NCBI RefSeq assembly: GCF_002243345.2
Contig: NZ_CP022655.2
Span: forward strand, 1,204,001-1,268,000
DNA: 64,000 nt
Reading direction: 5' to 3'
Origin: Paenibacillus sp. RUD330
GTDB lineage: Bacteria; Bacillota; Bacilli; Paenibacillales; Paenibacillaceae
The number at the start of each line of letters is the position of its first letter. Positions within the stretch are counted from its first letter, which is position 1. Below are positions 8,510 through 18,217 of this stretch, piece by piece. Below the pieces are notes generated by a model. It was not told where the DNA came from and did no database searches. It saw only the letters and a list, made by a program, of their open reading frames with translations. The translations under genes and the position numbers were made by a program.

Positions 8510-8915
8510 AGGTTCCGATGTCCGTATTTTGGCGACAGCATGCTTGTCTTTCCGCTATCAAGATGCTGGAGAGAAGCGAACAGGGCAAATTTTTTTCGGT
8601 CCTGATCCGTCGCGGCAAAGCAACCTGTGTTCTATTTTTGTTGAAATCAGAAAATTTAGAATCCTTTCCTTGACATACGCTCCCATTTGTTAACCGCGGT
8701 TCGACAAATTTCTTTACACAATATAAATATTTTCGTCCTAAAGAACTTATTTACAAAGAAACATAGGTCTTTTATAGTGGATTTATCGATGAAAAAACGT
8801 CCATTTCATATTTTACAAATGTTCAATGTTCGGAAATAAGGAGGAGCCTGGACGAATTTTCTTTCATCTACATATTGGAATCACTGGCTTGAATAACGAA
8901 ATGGAGGAAAGTCGA
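8510..8915 (+). promoter_or_regulatory. AT-rich leader and promoter of the SLH protein gene
   Basis: Four hundred AT-rich bases lie between the MFS terminator and the SLH gene. The best promoter is TTTACA (8750-8755), 17 bases, TATAGT (8773-8778), giving a leader of roughly 130 bases. A second candidate is TTCGAC (8700-8705), 16 bases, TATAAA (8722-8727). The leader contains an additional AAGGAGGAG at about 8838 not followed by a usable start. GGAGG at 8904-8908 serves the ATG at 8916. Confidence 0.6.
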
Positions 8916-11900
8916 ATGCGAATATCAAGAGAACTGCGTCAATGGTTCGCGAGATCGCTTGCTGTCCTGATGGTGATTTCTTTGGCCGTCCCGACGGGAT
9001 GGATCGGGCGGGCCGCCGCGGCGGACGCCGTTACGCTGGCTTATTGGCCGGGGACGATAAGTTCCAGCACTCCTTATATCATTCCGGTTGGCAACGGCGG
9101 TCTTCCGCAGAACAGCAACCCGATCACGGTGACGGGGGCTTCCATTGGCACGAGCATAGCCAGTGGACCGTCGGGCGATATCAAAAATGTGGCTTCTGCC
9201 AGTGGTTGGGCTCAGGGTAATTATTGGCAGACAACAATCAGCACGAAGGGGTATGCCGGCATAGCCCTGTCGTACTATCAAAAAGGGTCCAATACCGGAC
9301 CAAGAGATTTTCAGCTTCAATATAGCGTTGACAGCACCACATGGGAAAACGTTCCGCAGGGCAGCTCGACGCTGACAACCGATTGGGCCAAAGGCCTTTT
9401 AAGCGTTTCCCTGCCATCAGAAGCAGCCGACAAAGATCAGCTTTTTCTTCGGTGGACGGTTACTTCGAATGCGGCTATAAAAGCGGATTCCGTCATCGGT
9501 TCGTCCGGAACAAGCCAGATCGCGGCCGTCAATGTCACCGGCACGCCGATCGGCTCCGGCGGGGATCCCGGCGTTCCGGTCACGGCTGCGCCTTCCGTCT
9601 CTGGAATCAGCTTGACGGATGCAGGCATTCTGACCGGCGCTCCCGGTTCGGTACCTGTAACTTCGTATGTCTATGTATACTACAATGAAGCGGCATCGAC
9701 TCCTCAGATCAAGCTGCAGGCTGCCGGGGACGGCTCCTTTGGCACGGCGGTCGATACAGCGGACGGCAAGAGCAAAGTATGGGTGACCGCCCAGGAAAAC
9801 GGCAAGCAGGAAAGCGCCAAGACGGCAGTATCGGTCGCCAAGTCGGCGACGCCTGATGCCGCCAAGCTCATCTTCGCCAATCCGACGACGCTCACGGGAG
9901 CCGCAGGCTCGGTGGCGGGCGGCTCCGCCGTAACAGCGGCGTTCGAGGACGGCACGCAGGCGGGTACGGCAACGGCAGGCCAGGACGGCTCCTTCGCCAT
10001 GACTCTGTCCAATCCATCCTCCAAGACGAAGGTGCTCGTCGCGGCCAAGGAGCAGGGCAAGCTGAAGAGCGACGCTGCCACAGCCGCGATTCAAGGCTCC
10101 GGCGGCGCGCTCGGCTACAAGCCGGGCGACGTCGTCATCAGCCAGGCTTACCTGAACGGCGGCAACGGGGGCGCCTTCTACAAGACGAAATTTTTCGAGC
10201 TGTACAATACGACCGACAAGGACATCAGCTTCAACAGCCAATGGGCGCTGATGTACGGAGGGGCCACCTCGTCGGCATTCGGTACGATTACGAAGCTGAC
10301 AGGCACGATCAAGGCCCATGGCTATTATCTCGTAGTCGGCAGTACGGGGGCGACCGGAGCTGCTCTTCCCGTCGATGCCGATCAGACGTCGTCGCTCAAT
10401 CCGAGCGGCTCCACGGGCGGCATTCTCGCCCTGGCCCAGAAGACGACGGCCGTCTCGGGCGATACGGACAGCGATCTGGTGGATCTGGTCGCTTACGGCA
10501 ACGGCACCAATAAGAGCTTTGAAATCAAAACCCCGAGCTGGGGAACGCCGTTCTTCACGTCCAACGTAGGCAGCGGCACGGTCCTCCGCAAGACGGACGC
10601 GGGCTCCGACCCTCGATCCGCGATCGGCCTCGGCAATGGATACTGGACCCGAAACAACGCCAACGATTTCGTCATGAACGTGCCGATCGGCTCGGCCTCG
10701 GAGGAAATCGCCATCCGCAACTCCAAATGGATGGCAGCTCCGGCCGCCTCCAAGCTGACCCTCTCGGCCTCGTCGGTCCAAGGATCGGCTGGTTCGGTGC
10801 CGGCATCTGCGGCTGTCAGCGTCTACACGCTGAACGGCGGCGACCTGGCCGCAGCGGGACAAGCTTCAAGCTCGGCTGACGGCTCGTTCACGGTGAGCCT
10901 GCCGAGCCCGGCTTCCACGGTATATGTCGCGTTTGCAAGCGCGACAGGCACTAGCGCCTACACCCGCCTGGATTCGGCGGATCAAAGCGCCGCCGTTCTC
11001 CCGATCGGCACGGCGCGCACAGTCGATGCCAAGGGGCTCCCGCTTCATATCGGGTACCGCACGGCGATCGAAGGAACGGTGACGACGGCCAACAAGGCGC
11101 TGGGATCCGAAAATACAAGCTTCTACATCCAGGATGCCACCGGCGGCATCAATGTCATCGGCAAGGATACGCCGGCATTCCCGATCGTGCCGGGACAAAA
11201 GGTGAAGCTCAGCGGTTATCTGGTCTTCGCGGCGGGCACCTCCGCATTCGTGCCCGTATCGATGACGGACCAAGGAAGCGGCACGCTTCCCGGCGCCGAG
11301 CTGGTCCGTTCGTCGGACCTCGGCTCCTTCGCAGCAGCTGAGCCGCTCGAGGGCAAGCTCGTCCGCATCAAAGCCAAAGTATCGAACATCCCGGCAACCG
11401 GTCCGGACTACAACGTCACGGTCGTCGACGGCGAAGGCAATGCGTCGATCGTCCGCATCCTGGCCCAATCCGGCATCGACATGACCGGAACGACGGTGGA
11501 GCTGGGCGAAACCTACTCCTTCACCGGCATCGTGGGCCAGAGCAAGGCAGGCTCTCCTTATACGAGCGGCTATTACCTCATGCCCCGCAGCGCGGCGGAC
11601 GTCCGCGGCGATCTGCAGCTTCAGCACACGCCTTTGCTGAAGGCTTACACCGGAGTCGACGTCACGTTCAAGGCTTCCGCCAAATACGCGGAGTCGGTGA
11701 CGGTATTCTATCGCGCGGCGGAGGGCCAGGCCTTCACGCCGGTCCAACTGAACACGGCCGACGGCTTCAACTACAACGGCCGGATCGCCAAGGAGAACGT
11801 TCCCTCGGACAGCTTCCAATACTATATGGAAGCGGCTGGAGGAGGGGAGACGACTTCAGCGGGAAGCGCAGATAAGCCTTTCGCGGTCGAAGTCGGAACG

Positions 11901-14900
11901 GATACGGACGGTCCGGCGTTCTTCAATCCGGTTCCGGGCGAGAACGAGGAAGTCGAGACGATGCATCCGCTTGTGTCCGTGGAGCTTGAGGATCCGAACG
12001 GCGTGGACCTGTCTTCCCTGACGATCGCCATCGACGGCAAAGACCTTACGGCCAAAGCGGCCCTCACCGAGGGATCGATCAAGCTCGCGCTGACTCCCGA
12101 CGACGATCTCGTCCAAGGCGTCCATGCTGTGCGCGTGACGGCCAAGGACAAGCTGGGCAATCCTTCGGAAGCAAGCTGGTCGTTCCGGGTTGCGGAGCGC
12201 TTTACGGGCGGCAACCACTACTACGGCACGACGCACAACCATACGAATATTTCTCATGACGCGGCGGGTGCGCCGGAAGACGCGCTCAAAGCCGCCGAGA
12301 AGTACGGGTATGATTTCTTCGCCTTCTCCGACCATTCCCATGATATCGACGCCTCGCAGGTAGGCAAGGATACGGTCGACCACAACGGCATGCCGGAGCG
12401 CACCGGCGGTTCGGACTGGCAGCTGACCAAGGATCTGGCGACCCAGTACACCAAGGACGGCAAGTTCGTCGTATTCCCAGCGTTTGAGATGACGGCAACG
12501 ACGTGGGGCCATTCCAACGTCTTCGGGACGACGAACTTCATCGACCGTGTCGTCAGCGGCGGCAAATACCAGAGCCTGCAAAACTATTACGCCTGGATCG
12601 TGAGCTATGACGACATCGTCGCTCAGTTCAACCATCCGGCCATGGGCTCCAACGCCTTCAACAACTTCATTCCTTACGACAAAAAAGTAGACAAGCTGTT
12701 CACGATGCTCGAAGTGGGCAACGGGTCCGGCAACTACTCGTATGCGAATGCGGAGAACAAGTTCTTCAGCGCGCTGGATATCGGATGGCATGTCGCGCCG
12801 ACGTACGGCGAGGACAACCATGATGCGACCTGGGGCCAGACCAAGCAGCGGACGGTCATCGTCTCCAAGGATTTGAGCCAGGAATCGCTGCTCGATGCGA
12901 TGAAGAAGATGCGCGTCTACTTCACGGAGGACCCGAGCGCCAAGCTGGATGTATCCGCAAGCGGCTGGTATATGGGCTCCACGACCGATACGAAATCGCT
13001 CAACTTCGACATCAAGGTAAGCGATCCGCTGCTCGAGAAAAAAGAGGATCCGAAATTCAGCTATCTGAAATCGCAGTCCAATGACAATATCGCCAAGATC
13101 GAGCTGGTCACGAACGGCGGCCGCGTGCTCGAAACCTATACGCCGACATCCGACACGACCGATTACAACTGGAAGCCGAAAACGATCAACGTCGTCGGCG
13201 GCCAGCAATGGTTCGTCGTCCGGGTAACCCAGAAGGACGGAGACCGCATCTACTCCTCCCCGATCTGGACCCCGATCGAGCCGGTAGCCGTCAAGGTCAA
13301 CAGCGTCTCGACGACGGACGGAGCCATCATCGGAGGTTATGCCGCGAACCTGCAGGCTGGAATCAGCAACCTGGGCACGGTCGACGTGAAGAACATCACG
13401 GCGAAGTTCTATTATGACCAGGCGGATGCCGCCCACCTGATCGGCGAGGCGGGCATCGACTCGCTTGCGACCAATGCATCCACGACGGCCAGCGTCGTCT
13501 GGGGCAGCCCGGTCGCCGGGGAGCACAAGATCATCGTCGTCCTCTCGTCGACGGACAGGGATCTGGGAGAGAACAAGTACGAGCAGATCTTCTCCATCAA
13601 GGCTCCGCTCGGCAAGACGATCCTGATCGACGCGTCCAAGAACAACGAGAACACGACCAAGGACGCAGGCACCTACAAGGACAACATGAAGCTGTTCTCG
13701 GTGAAAATGAGGCAGCAGGGCTACACAGTAGCGGAAAATGCAGCCGCGATCACCGATGCGGTGCTCAAGGATGCGGCCGTCCTGTACATTTCCCACCCGG
13801 CTTCCGCTTACAGCAGCTCGGAGATTGCCGCCATCAACCGCTACGTAAGCGGCGGCGGATCGGTCTGGCTGTCCGAGAAGAGCAACTACGGCGGCTCGAA
13901 CCAGAGCCTGAACGATGTCCTGGCCGGAATCAGCTCCGTCGTCAGGGTGAACAACGACGGGGTGTTCGACGAGACGCCGGAGGGCAACTTCTGGAGCAAT
14001 CCGCTCACGTCGAACTTCTCTGTCCGCGCGCATCCGGCGCCGGTAAGCAATTATCTGACGGACTTCATCTCGACGCTGGATTACTATAGCGGCTCGAGCT
14101 TGGCCAAGGCCGGCAAAGAGGCTCTGACGGACGGCAACGGAGTCACGGTCCTTGTCCGCGGCAACGAGACGACCTTCCAGGATACGAGCAGCATCAAGAG
14201 CGACACCGTCATCTACAACCAGCAGACGTCGAACGGCAAGAACGGTCCGGCATTGACGAATGTGACCGGGGGCTCCAGCCTCCCGCTCATCGCCTCCGAG
14301 CAGATCGGCAAAGGCCGGATCGTCGTATCGGGCATGAACGTGTTCAACGACAAGCAGATGGATGAGACGTACAATGCGAAAGGCAATGCGCCGCTCTCCA
14401 TATCCGTCATGAACTGGCTTGCGGGTCTCGAGACGAAGGCGATTCCGATCGGTGCGGCAAGAACGCTGCCGGAAGAGACGCCGATTATGGTCGAGGGCAC
14501 CGTTACGACCGCAGCGGGAGTATTCTTCGACGCGTTTTATGTCCAGGACGCCACCGGCGGCATCATGGCCTTCAACGACGTTCCGGCGGGCTCGCTGGCT
14601 GTCGGAGACAAGGTCCGGGTATACGGGCATGTCAAGATATTCGAGAACAATACCGAGCTTGAATATGGAACCTTCGCGCAGAGCGTCGTCAAGGTTTCAA
14701 GCGGCGAGCCGATTGAGCCCAAGGCTGTCGGAACGGCGGAGTCCGTGTCGGACAGCTACCAGGGCCAGCTCGTGAAGGTGACCGGCAAGGTGCTGTCCAA
14801 GCCGGATGCGAATTCCTTCATCATCGATGACGGCAGCGGTCCGGTGCTCGTCTTCGTAGACGGATACATCGCGACCCAAAGCGGTCCCGTTCCGGATCTC

Positions 14901-16895
14901 GCTCCGGGCGACTACCTTGAAGCTGCCGGCTTGTCCGGCCGATATTCCGAGGGCGACCGCATTCGGGTGCGCGACACCAAGGAATTGAAGAAAGTGGAAT
15001 CGGTGCCGCTGGTCGAAATTCATTTCGCAAATCCGGGCTTGAAGATCAGGGCGGGAGAAACAGGCAAGCTCGTCGTGAACTTCGTTCCTGTCCAAGCGAC
15101 CAACAAGGATCTGCAATGGTCCTCGGCGGATGAGACGATAGCAACGGTTACGTACGGAGTCGTAACCGGACTCAAAGCGGGCAAGGTTGTCATCAGCGCG
15201 CGCTCGGTTGATTCGGAACTGTCCGCCGAGACCGAAGTCGAAATCGTTCAGCCGGTCACAGGCATCACGCTGGACCCGAGCGTCCTGGAGCTGACGGAAG
15301 GGGATACATCCACCCTTCATGCCATCCTCAATCCTGCGGATGCATCGGATCAGGGAGTGTCATGGACATCCAGCGACAATCAGGTCGCGGAAGTGAACGA
15401 CGGCATCGTTCTAGCCCGCAAAGCCGGTGAAGCGACAGTAACGGCTACGACTTACGATGGCGGTTTTACAGCTACGGCTATGGTCAAGGTCAATGCGGCG
15501 ACGACGGAGCCGCCAACGACGGAGCCGCCGACGACGGAGCCGCCGACGACGGAGCCGCCAACGACGGAGCCGCCGACGACGGAGCCTCCAACGACGGAGC
15601 CGCCAACGACGGAGCCTCCGACGACGGAGCCGCCAACGACGGAGCCTCCGACAACAGAGACGCCGGCACCGACGGCAAAACCGACGCCGACACCGGGAGC
15701 GACACCAACACCGGCACCAACGCCAACGCCGAAACCGTCAGCGACGCCATCGGCAACGCCTGCGCCGACGGCAAGCCCTGTGCCTGACGGCATCATCGTT
15801 GTCAAGCCTGAACAGCTGGCATCCGGCACGACTGTCGTACAGGTCGATCCGGATACGACCGAGATCAGGCTTCCAGCGGATGCATCCTCCAAGCTGAAGG
15901 CGAACGGCCTTACGATTGAAGGAGCCGGACAGGCATTCGAGCTCGTGATTCCGATCGAGCTGCTCAAGCAGCTTGAAAGCAAGATCAAGGTGTCGGACAG
16001 CCAGACGGCTTACCTTTCCTTGAAAATGAACAAGCTCAGCGGCGCGGAAGCAGCAGCCCTTGCGGCAAAAGCCGGGGCAAGCTCCGCCGCCGACGTCAAG
16101 GCTCTGAGCGACATGTATGAGTTCACCCTCTCGGTTTGGACGGCGGGCGGCGAAGCGGCCGTATTGTCGAGCTTCAGCGTGCCGGTCACGCTGCGCTTCA
16201 AGCTTGCCGCCACCGATGGAAGCAAGCTGTACGGAATCTACTATGTAGCGGACGACGGCAAGCTGGAGTACGTCGGCGGCAAGACGGAGAACGGTGAAAT
16301 CACCGCTCAAATCAAGCATTTCAGCAAATATGCCGTGCTTGAAGTGAAGAAATCGTTCGCTGACGTGGCCCCGTCCTATTGGGCGCATGACTTGATTTCC
16401 GAGCTTGCGGCCAAGGGAATCGTCAAAGGAACGAGCAGCTCGGCCTTCGAGCCGAAACGTTCCATCACGCGTGCGGAGTTCGCTTCGCTGCTCGTGAACG
16501 CCCTCAAGCTCGAAGCGGCGAAGGAGACGGCGTTCAAGGATGTTTCGAGCTCCGCCTGGTATGCCGATGCGGTTGGAAAAGCCTATGCCGCAGGCATCAT
16601 TTCCGGGCGAAGCCCGGCTGTATTCGATCCGAACGGCCTCATTACCCGGGAGGAGATGGTCTCGATGCTGCTCAAGGCCTACGAGCTCCTCCATGGAGCG
16701 GCTGCGAATCCGTCTCCGCAAGCCGGTGCTGGATTCACCGATATGGCTAAGGTTGCGCCATGGGCGGCCTTGCCGGTCAAGCAGGCGGCATCGCTCGGCC
16801 TGATCCAAGGAAGAGCCTCGGGACAATTTGTGCCGAAGGGAATCTCGACGCGTGCGGAAGCCGCACAGCTTCTCTACAACCTGATGTTGAAGTAG
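8916..16895 (+). CDS. Giant SLH-anchored multidomain protein with PHP (CehA/McbA-like) phosphoesterase domain
   Basis: A 2659-residue secreted surface protein. The start at 8916 is chosen for GGAGGAAAG just upstream and a clean signal peptide (RRQ-like charged start, AVLMVISLAVP core, cleavage near AAAADA, residue ~33). Order, with approximate residues: beta-rich repeats 40-395; lamin-tail-like domain 400-570 (FFELYNTTDKDIS); OB-like domain 700-900 (FYIQDATGGINVIG); Ig-like 900-1095; PHP domain 1100-1400 with THNHT, FSDHSHD, FEMTATTWGHSN, NHP and GEDNHD metal-ligand motifs; CARDB-like 1457-1560; glutaminase-fold-like segment 1566-1830; second OB-like 1855-2030; two Big_2 domains 2031-2190; TTEPP repeats 2196-2245; PT-rich linker; three SLH domains 2480-2659. 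SLH domains bind pyruvylated wall polymer. The hydrolysed substrate is unknown. Confidence 0.85.
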   Translation: MRISRELRQWFARSLAVLMVISLAVPTGWIGRAAAADAVTLAYWPGTISSSTPYIIPVGNGGLPQNSNPITVTGASIGTSIASGPSGDIKNVASASGWAQGNYWQTTISTKGYAGIALSYYQKGSNTGPRDFQLQYSVDSTTWENVPQGSSTLTTDWAKGLLSVSLPSEAADKDQLFLRWTVTSNAAIKADSVIGSSGTSQIAAVNVTGTPIGSGGDPGVPVTAAPSVSGISLTDAGILTGAPGSVPVTSYVYVYYNEAASTPQIKLQAAGDGSFGTAVDTADGKSKVWVTAQENGKQESAKTAVSVAKSATPDAAKLIFANPTTLTGAAGSVAGGSAVTAAFEDGTQAGTATAGQDGSFAMTLSNPSSKTKVLVAAKEQGKLKSDAATAAIQGSGGALGYKPGDVVISQAYLNGGNGGAFYKTKFFELYNTTDKDISFNSQWALMYGGATSSAFGTITKLTGTIKAHGYYLVVGSTGATGAALPVDADQTSSLNPSGSTGGILALAQKTTAVSGDTDSDLVDLVAYGNGTNKSFEIKTPSWGTPFFTSNVGSGTVLRKTDAGSDPRSAIGLGNGYWTRNNANDFVMNVPIGSASEEIAIRNSKWMAAPAASKLTLSASSVQGSAGSVPASAAVSVYTLNGGDLAAAGQASSSADGSFTVSLPSPASTVYVAFASATGTSAYTRLDSADQSAAVLPIGTARTVDAKGLPLHIGYRTAIEGTVTTANKALGSENTSFYIQDATGGINVIGKDTPAFPIVPGQKVKLSGYLVFAAGTSAFVPVSMTDQGSGTLPGAELVRSSDLGSFAAAEPLEGKLVRIKAKVSNIPATGPDYNVTVVDGEGNASIVRILAQSGIDMTGTTVELGETYSFTGIVGQSKAGSPYTSGYYLMPRSAADVRGDLQLQHTPLLKAYTGVDVTFKASAKYAESVTVFYRAAEGQAFTPVQLNTADGFNYNGRIAKENVPSDSFQYYMEAAGGGETTSAGSADKPFAVEVGTDTDGPAFFNPVPGENEEVETMHPLVSVELEDPNGVDLSSLTIAIDGKDLTAKAALTEGSIKLALTPDDDLVQGVHAVRVTAKDKLGNPSEASWSFRVAERFTGGNHYYGTTHNHTNISHDAAGAPEDALKAAEKYGYDFFAFSDHSHDIDASQVGKDTVDHNGMPERTGGSDWQLTKDLATQYTKDGKFVVFPAFEMTATTWGHSNVFGTTNFIDRVVSGGKYQSLQNYYAWIVSYDDIVAQFNHPAMGSNAFNNFIPYDKKVDKLFTMLEVGNGSGNYSYANAENKFFSALDIGWHVAPTYGEDNHDATWGQTKQRTVIVSKDLSQESLLDAMKKMRVYFTEDPSAKLDVSASGWYMGSTTDTKSLNFDIKVSDPLLEKKEDPKFSYLKSQSNDNIAKIELVTNGGRVLETYTPTSDTTDYNWKPKTINVVGGQQWFVVRVTQKDGDRIYSSPIWTPIEPVAVKVNSVSTTDGAIIGGYAANLQAGISNLGTVDVKNITAKFYYDQADAAHLIGEAGIDSLATNASTTASVVWGSPVAGEHKIIVVLSSTDRDLGENKYEQIFSIKAPLGKTILIDASKNNENTTKDAGTYKDNMKLFSVKMRQQGYTVAENAAAITDAVLKDAAVLYISHPASAYSSSEIAAINRYVSGGGSVWLSEKSNYGGSNQSLNDVLAGISSVVRVNNDGVFDETPEGNFWSNPLTSNFSVRAHPAPVSNYLTDFISTLDYYSGSSLAKAGKEALTDGNGVTVLVRGNETTFQDTSSIKSDTVIYNQQTSNGKNGPALTNVTGGSSLPLIASEQIGKGRIVVSGMNVFNDKQMDETYNAKGNAPLSISVMNWLAGLETKAIPIGAARTLPEETPIMVEGTVTTAAGVFFDAFYVQDATGGIMAFNDVPAGSLAVGDKVRVYGHVKIFENNTELEYGTFAQSVVKVSSGEPIEPKAVGTAESVSDSYQGQLVKVTGKVLSKPDANSFIIDDGSGPVLVFVDGYIATQSGPVPDLAPGDYLEAAGLSGRYSEGDRIRVRDTKELKKVESVPLVEIHFANPGLKIRAGETGKLVVNFVPVQATNKDLQWSSADETIATVTYGVVTGLKAGKVVISARSVDSELSAETEVEIVQPVTGITLDPSVLELTEGDTSTLHAILNPADASDQGVSWTSSDNQVAEVNDGIVLARKAGEATVTATTYDGGFTATAMVKVNAATTEPPTTEPPTTEPPTTEPPTTEPPTTEPPTTEPPTTEPPTTEPPTTEPPTTETPAPTAKPTPTPGATPTPAPTPTPKPSATPSATPAPTASPVPDGIIVVKPEQLASGTTVVQVDPDTTEIRLPADASSKLKANGLTIEGAGQAFELVIPIELLKQLESKIKVSDSQTAYLSLKMNKLSGAEAAALAAKAGASSAADVKALSDMYEFTLSVWTAGGEAAVLSSFSVPVTLRFKLAATDGSKLYGIYYVADDGKLEYVGGKTENGEITAQIKHFSKYAVLEVKKSFADVAPSYWAHDLISELAAKGIVKGTSSSAFEPKRSITRAEFASLLVNALKLEAAKETAFKDVSSSAWYADAVGKAYAAGIISGRSPAVFDPNGLITREEMVSMLLKAYELLHGAAANPSPQAGAGFTDMAKVAPWAALPVKQAASLGLIQGRASGQFVPKGISTRAEAAQLLYNLMLK
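15501..15650 (+). repeat. 15-bp minisatellite encoding ten TTEPP units
   Basis: Ten head-to-tail copies of ACGACGGAGCCGCCA-type units, each coding TTEPP, differ only in third codon positions (CCA/CCG, CCG/CCT). A decayed eleventh copy (TTETP) follows at 15651-15665. The unit length keeps the frame, so copy-number change would alter spacer length between the Big_2 domains and the SLH anchor without inactivating the gene. Confidence 0.95.
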
Positions 16896-16910
16896 CGATT
16901 GCTTTTGATC

Positions 16911-16946
16911 TGCGATGCTCTTCCCTGAAGAGCATCGCATTTCTTG
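16911..16946 (+). terminator. Terminator after the SLH gene
   Basis: A perfect 13-bp stem (16911-16923 with 16927-16939) and loop CCT are followed by TTTCTT. It lies 16 bases after the stop codon and 40 bases before the HupE-like gene. Confidence 0.85.
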
Positions 16947-16979
16947 CATTCACACCATGAATCCGGGAGTTGAACCGAC

Positions 16980-18197
16980 ATGAAGAGAGCCCATCGGCGG
17001 CGCCGCCTTTCACTTGCCCTGATCGGCCTGCTGCTGGTCAGCCTGGCATCCGTCCGCGGCGTATCCGCCCATGCGTACAGCGCCAGCTACACGACCTTGG
17101 AGCTGAGCAAGACGGAGATTGCGTTCACCTACGCCATCGACGAGCTGTCCGTCATGGAATTGGCGGGCGGGGACGAAGACAAGAACGGCATGCTGGATGA
17201 ACCCGAATTCGAGAGCGTCAAGGCCCGGCTCGGGGAAGTGCTCGAGAGCAAAATCACGCTGAAAATAGCCGGAGAAGCGCAGAAGCCGGCTGCTCCCGCC
17301 GCCATAACCCTGGACAGGAAAGGAAGCGGAACCCAAGCGGTCTACCGCGCCTCCTACCCGGCTCCCGTCTCGGGACAGCCGGCCTCCCTCGACGATCAGC
17401 TGTATTTGAACGATGCCAAGTCCAACTACGTCAACCTCGCAACAATTAAGTACGGCAAGCAGACGAGCACCTCCGCGCTGTCCGGCAGCGACCGCTCATG
17501 GACTCTTCTTCTGACGGAAGCGGATTACGCCTCCCTTCCCGACCATCCGTCCGCAGACGACGGATCCGCGCCGCAGGCGGACGGCGGCCAAGCCGGGTCG
17601 GAGTCCCAAGGGACAGCGGACAAGATCTCTGACGGCGGAGCCTCTCCTTTCTCCGGGTGGAAGTCCTTCTTCAGTCTTGGCGTCCATCATATCCTCGGCG
17701 GCTACGACCATCTGCTGTTCCTGTTCTCGCTGCTCATCGCCAGGCAGTCGTTCAAGCAGTATGCGGCTACGATCACCGCCTTCACCGTTGCCCACAGCCT
17801 GACGCTCACCTTGACGGTGCTCGGCTGGATCGATGTTCCCGGCTGGATCGTGGAGCCTTTGATCGCGCTCAGCATCTGCTATGTGGCGGTCGAAAATATC
17901 ATCCGCAAAAAAGTCAGCCGCAGATGGGTCCTGACGTTCTTCTTCGGACTTGTGCACGGGATGGGCTTTGCCGATATTCTCAAAGGCATGAACATTCCGT
18001 CCAACCAGCTCGCGGTCAACCTCGTCAGCTTCAATCTCGGCATCGAAGCCGTGCAGCTGGCCATCGTCGCCGTGCTGCTGCCGCTCCTGCTGCTGCTTCG
18101 CCGCTCCAGGCATGACCGCAAGGTCATGCTGGCGGGTTCGGCCGCCGCATTGCTGTTCGGAGGCATTTGGCTTGCCGAGCGCGTGCTGTCCCTATAA
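16980..18197 (+). CDS. HupE/UreJ-like membrane protein with EF-hand loop in its exported N-terminal domain
   Basis: A 405-residue protein with a signal peptide or anchor (residues 1-30, LALIGLLLVSLASV then VSAHA). An exported domain of about 190 residues follows and contains a canonical EF-hand loop DEDKNGMLDEPE at 65-76. The C-terminal half has six to seven membrane segments with the HupE signatures HHILGGYDHLLFLFSLL, TVAHSLTLTLTVLG and GLVHGMGFAD. HupE proteins are candidate nickel/cobalt permeases; this longer secreted-domain subtype has no settled substrate. GGGAG precedes the ATG. It heads a four-gene cassette with a YraQ/ArsP-like permease, a His-rich DUF1980 protein and a cupredoxin-like membrane protein, which points to metal or metalloid handling. 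Confidence 0.8.
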   Translation: MKRAHRRRRLSLALIGLLLVSLASVRGVSAHAYSASYTTLELSKTEIAFTYAIDELSVMELAGGDEDKNGMLDEPEFESVKARLGEVLESKITLKIAGEAQKPAAPAAITLDRKGSGTQAVYRASYPAPVSGQPASLDDQLYLNDAKSNYVNLATIKYGKQTSTSALSGSDRSWTLLLTEADYASLPDHPSADDGSAPQADGGQAGSESQGTADKISDGGASPFSGWKSFFSLGVHHILGGYDHLLFLFSLLIARQSFKQYAATITAFTVAHSLTLTLTVLGWIDVPGWIVEPLIALSICYVAVENIIRKKVSRRWVLTFFFGLVHGMGFADILKGMNIPSNQLAVNLVSFNLGIEAVQLAIVAVLLPLLLLLRRSRHDRKVMLAGSAAALLFGGIWLAERVLSL

Positions 18198-18217
18198 GCC
18201 CACAAGGAGGAAACGCC

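Noticed and set aside
8580-8640. Possible cyclic-di-GMP (GEMM-I) riboswitch before the SLH gene
   Set aside because: CAGGGCAAA and GCAAAGC strings resemble GEMM, but the second conserved helix (GGTAGGTAGC...GGGTTACC) is absent, and the best promoters lie downstream of the element.
11856-14630. Long open frame antisense to the SLH gene
   Set aside because: Arg/Val/Asp-rich low-complexity translation without family resemblance or ribosome binding site; the sense strand has clear domains.
15501-15665. CRISPR-like repeat array
   Set aside because: Units are contiguous 15-mers without spacers and code for a TTEPP linker.
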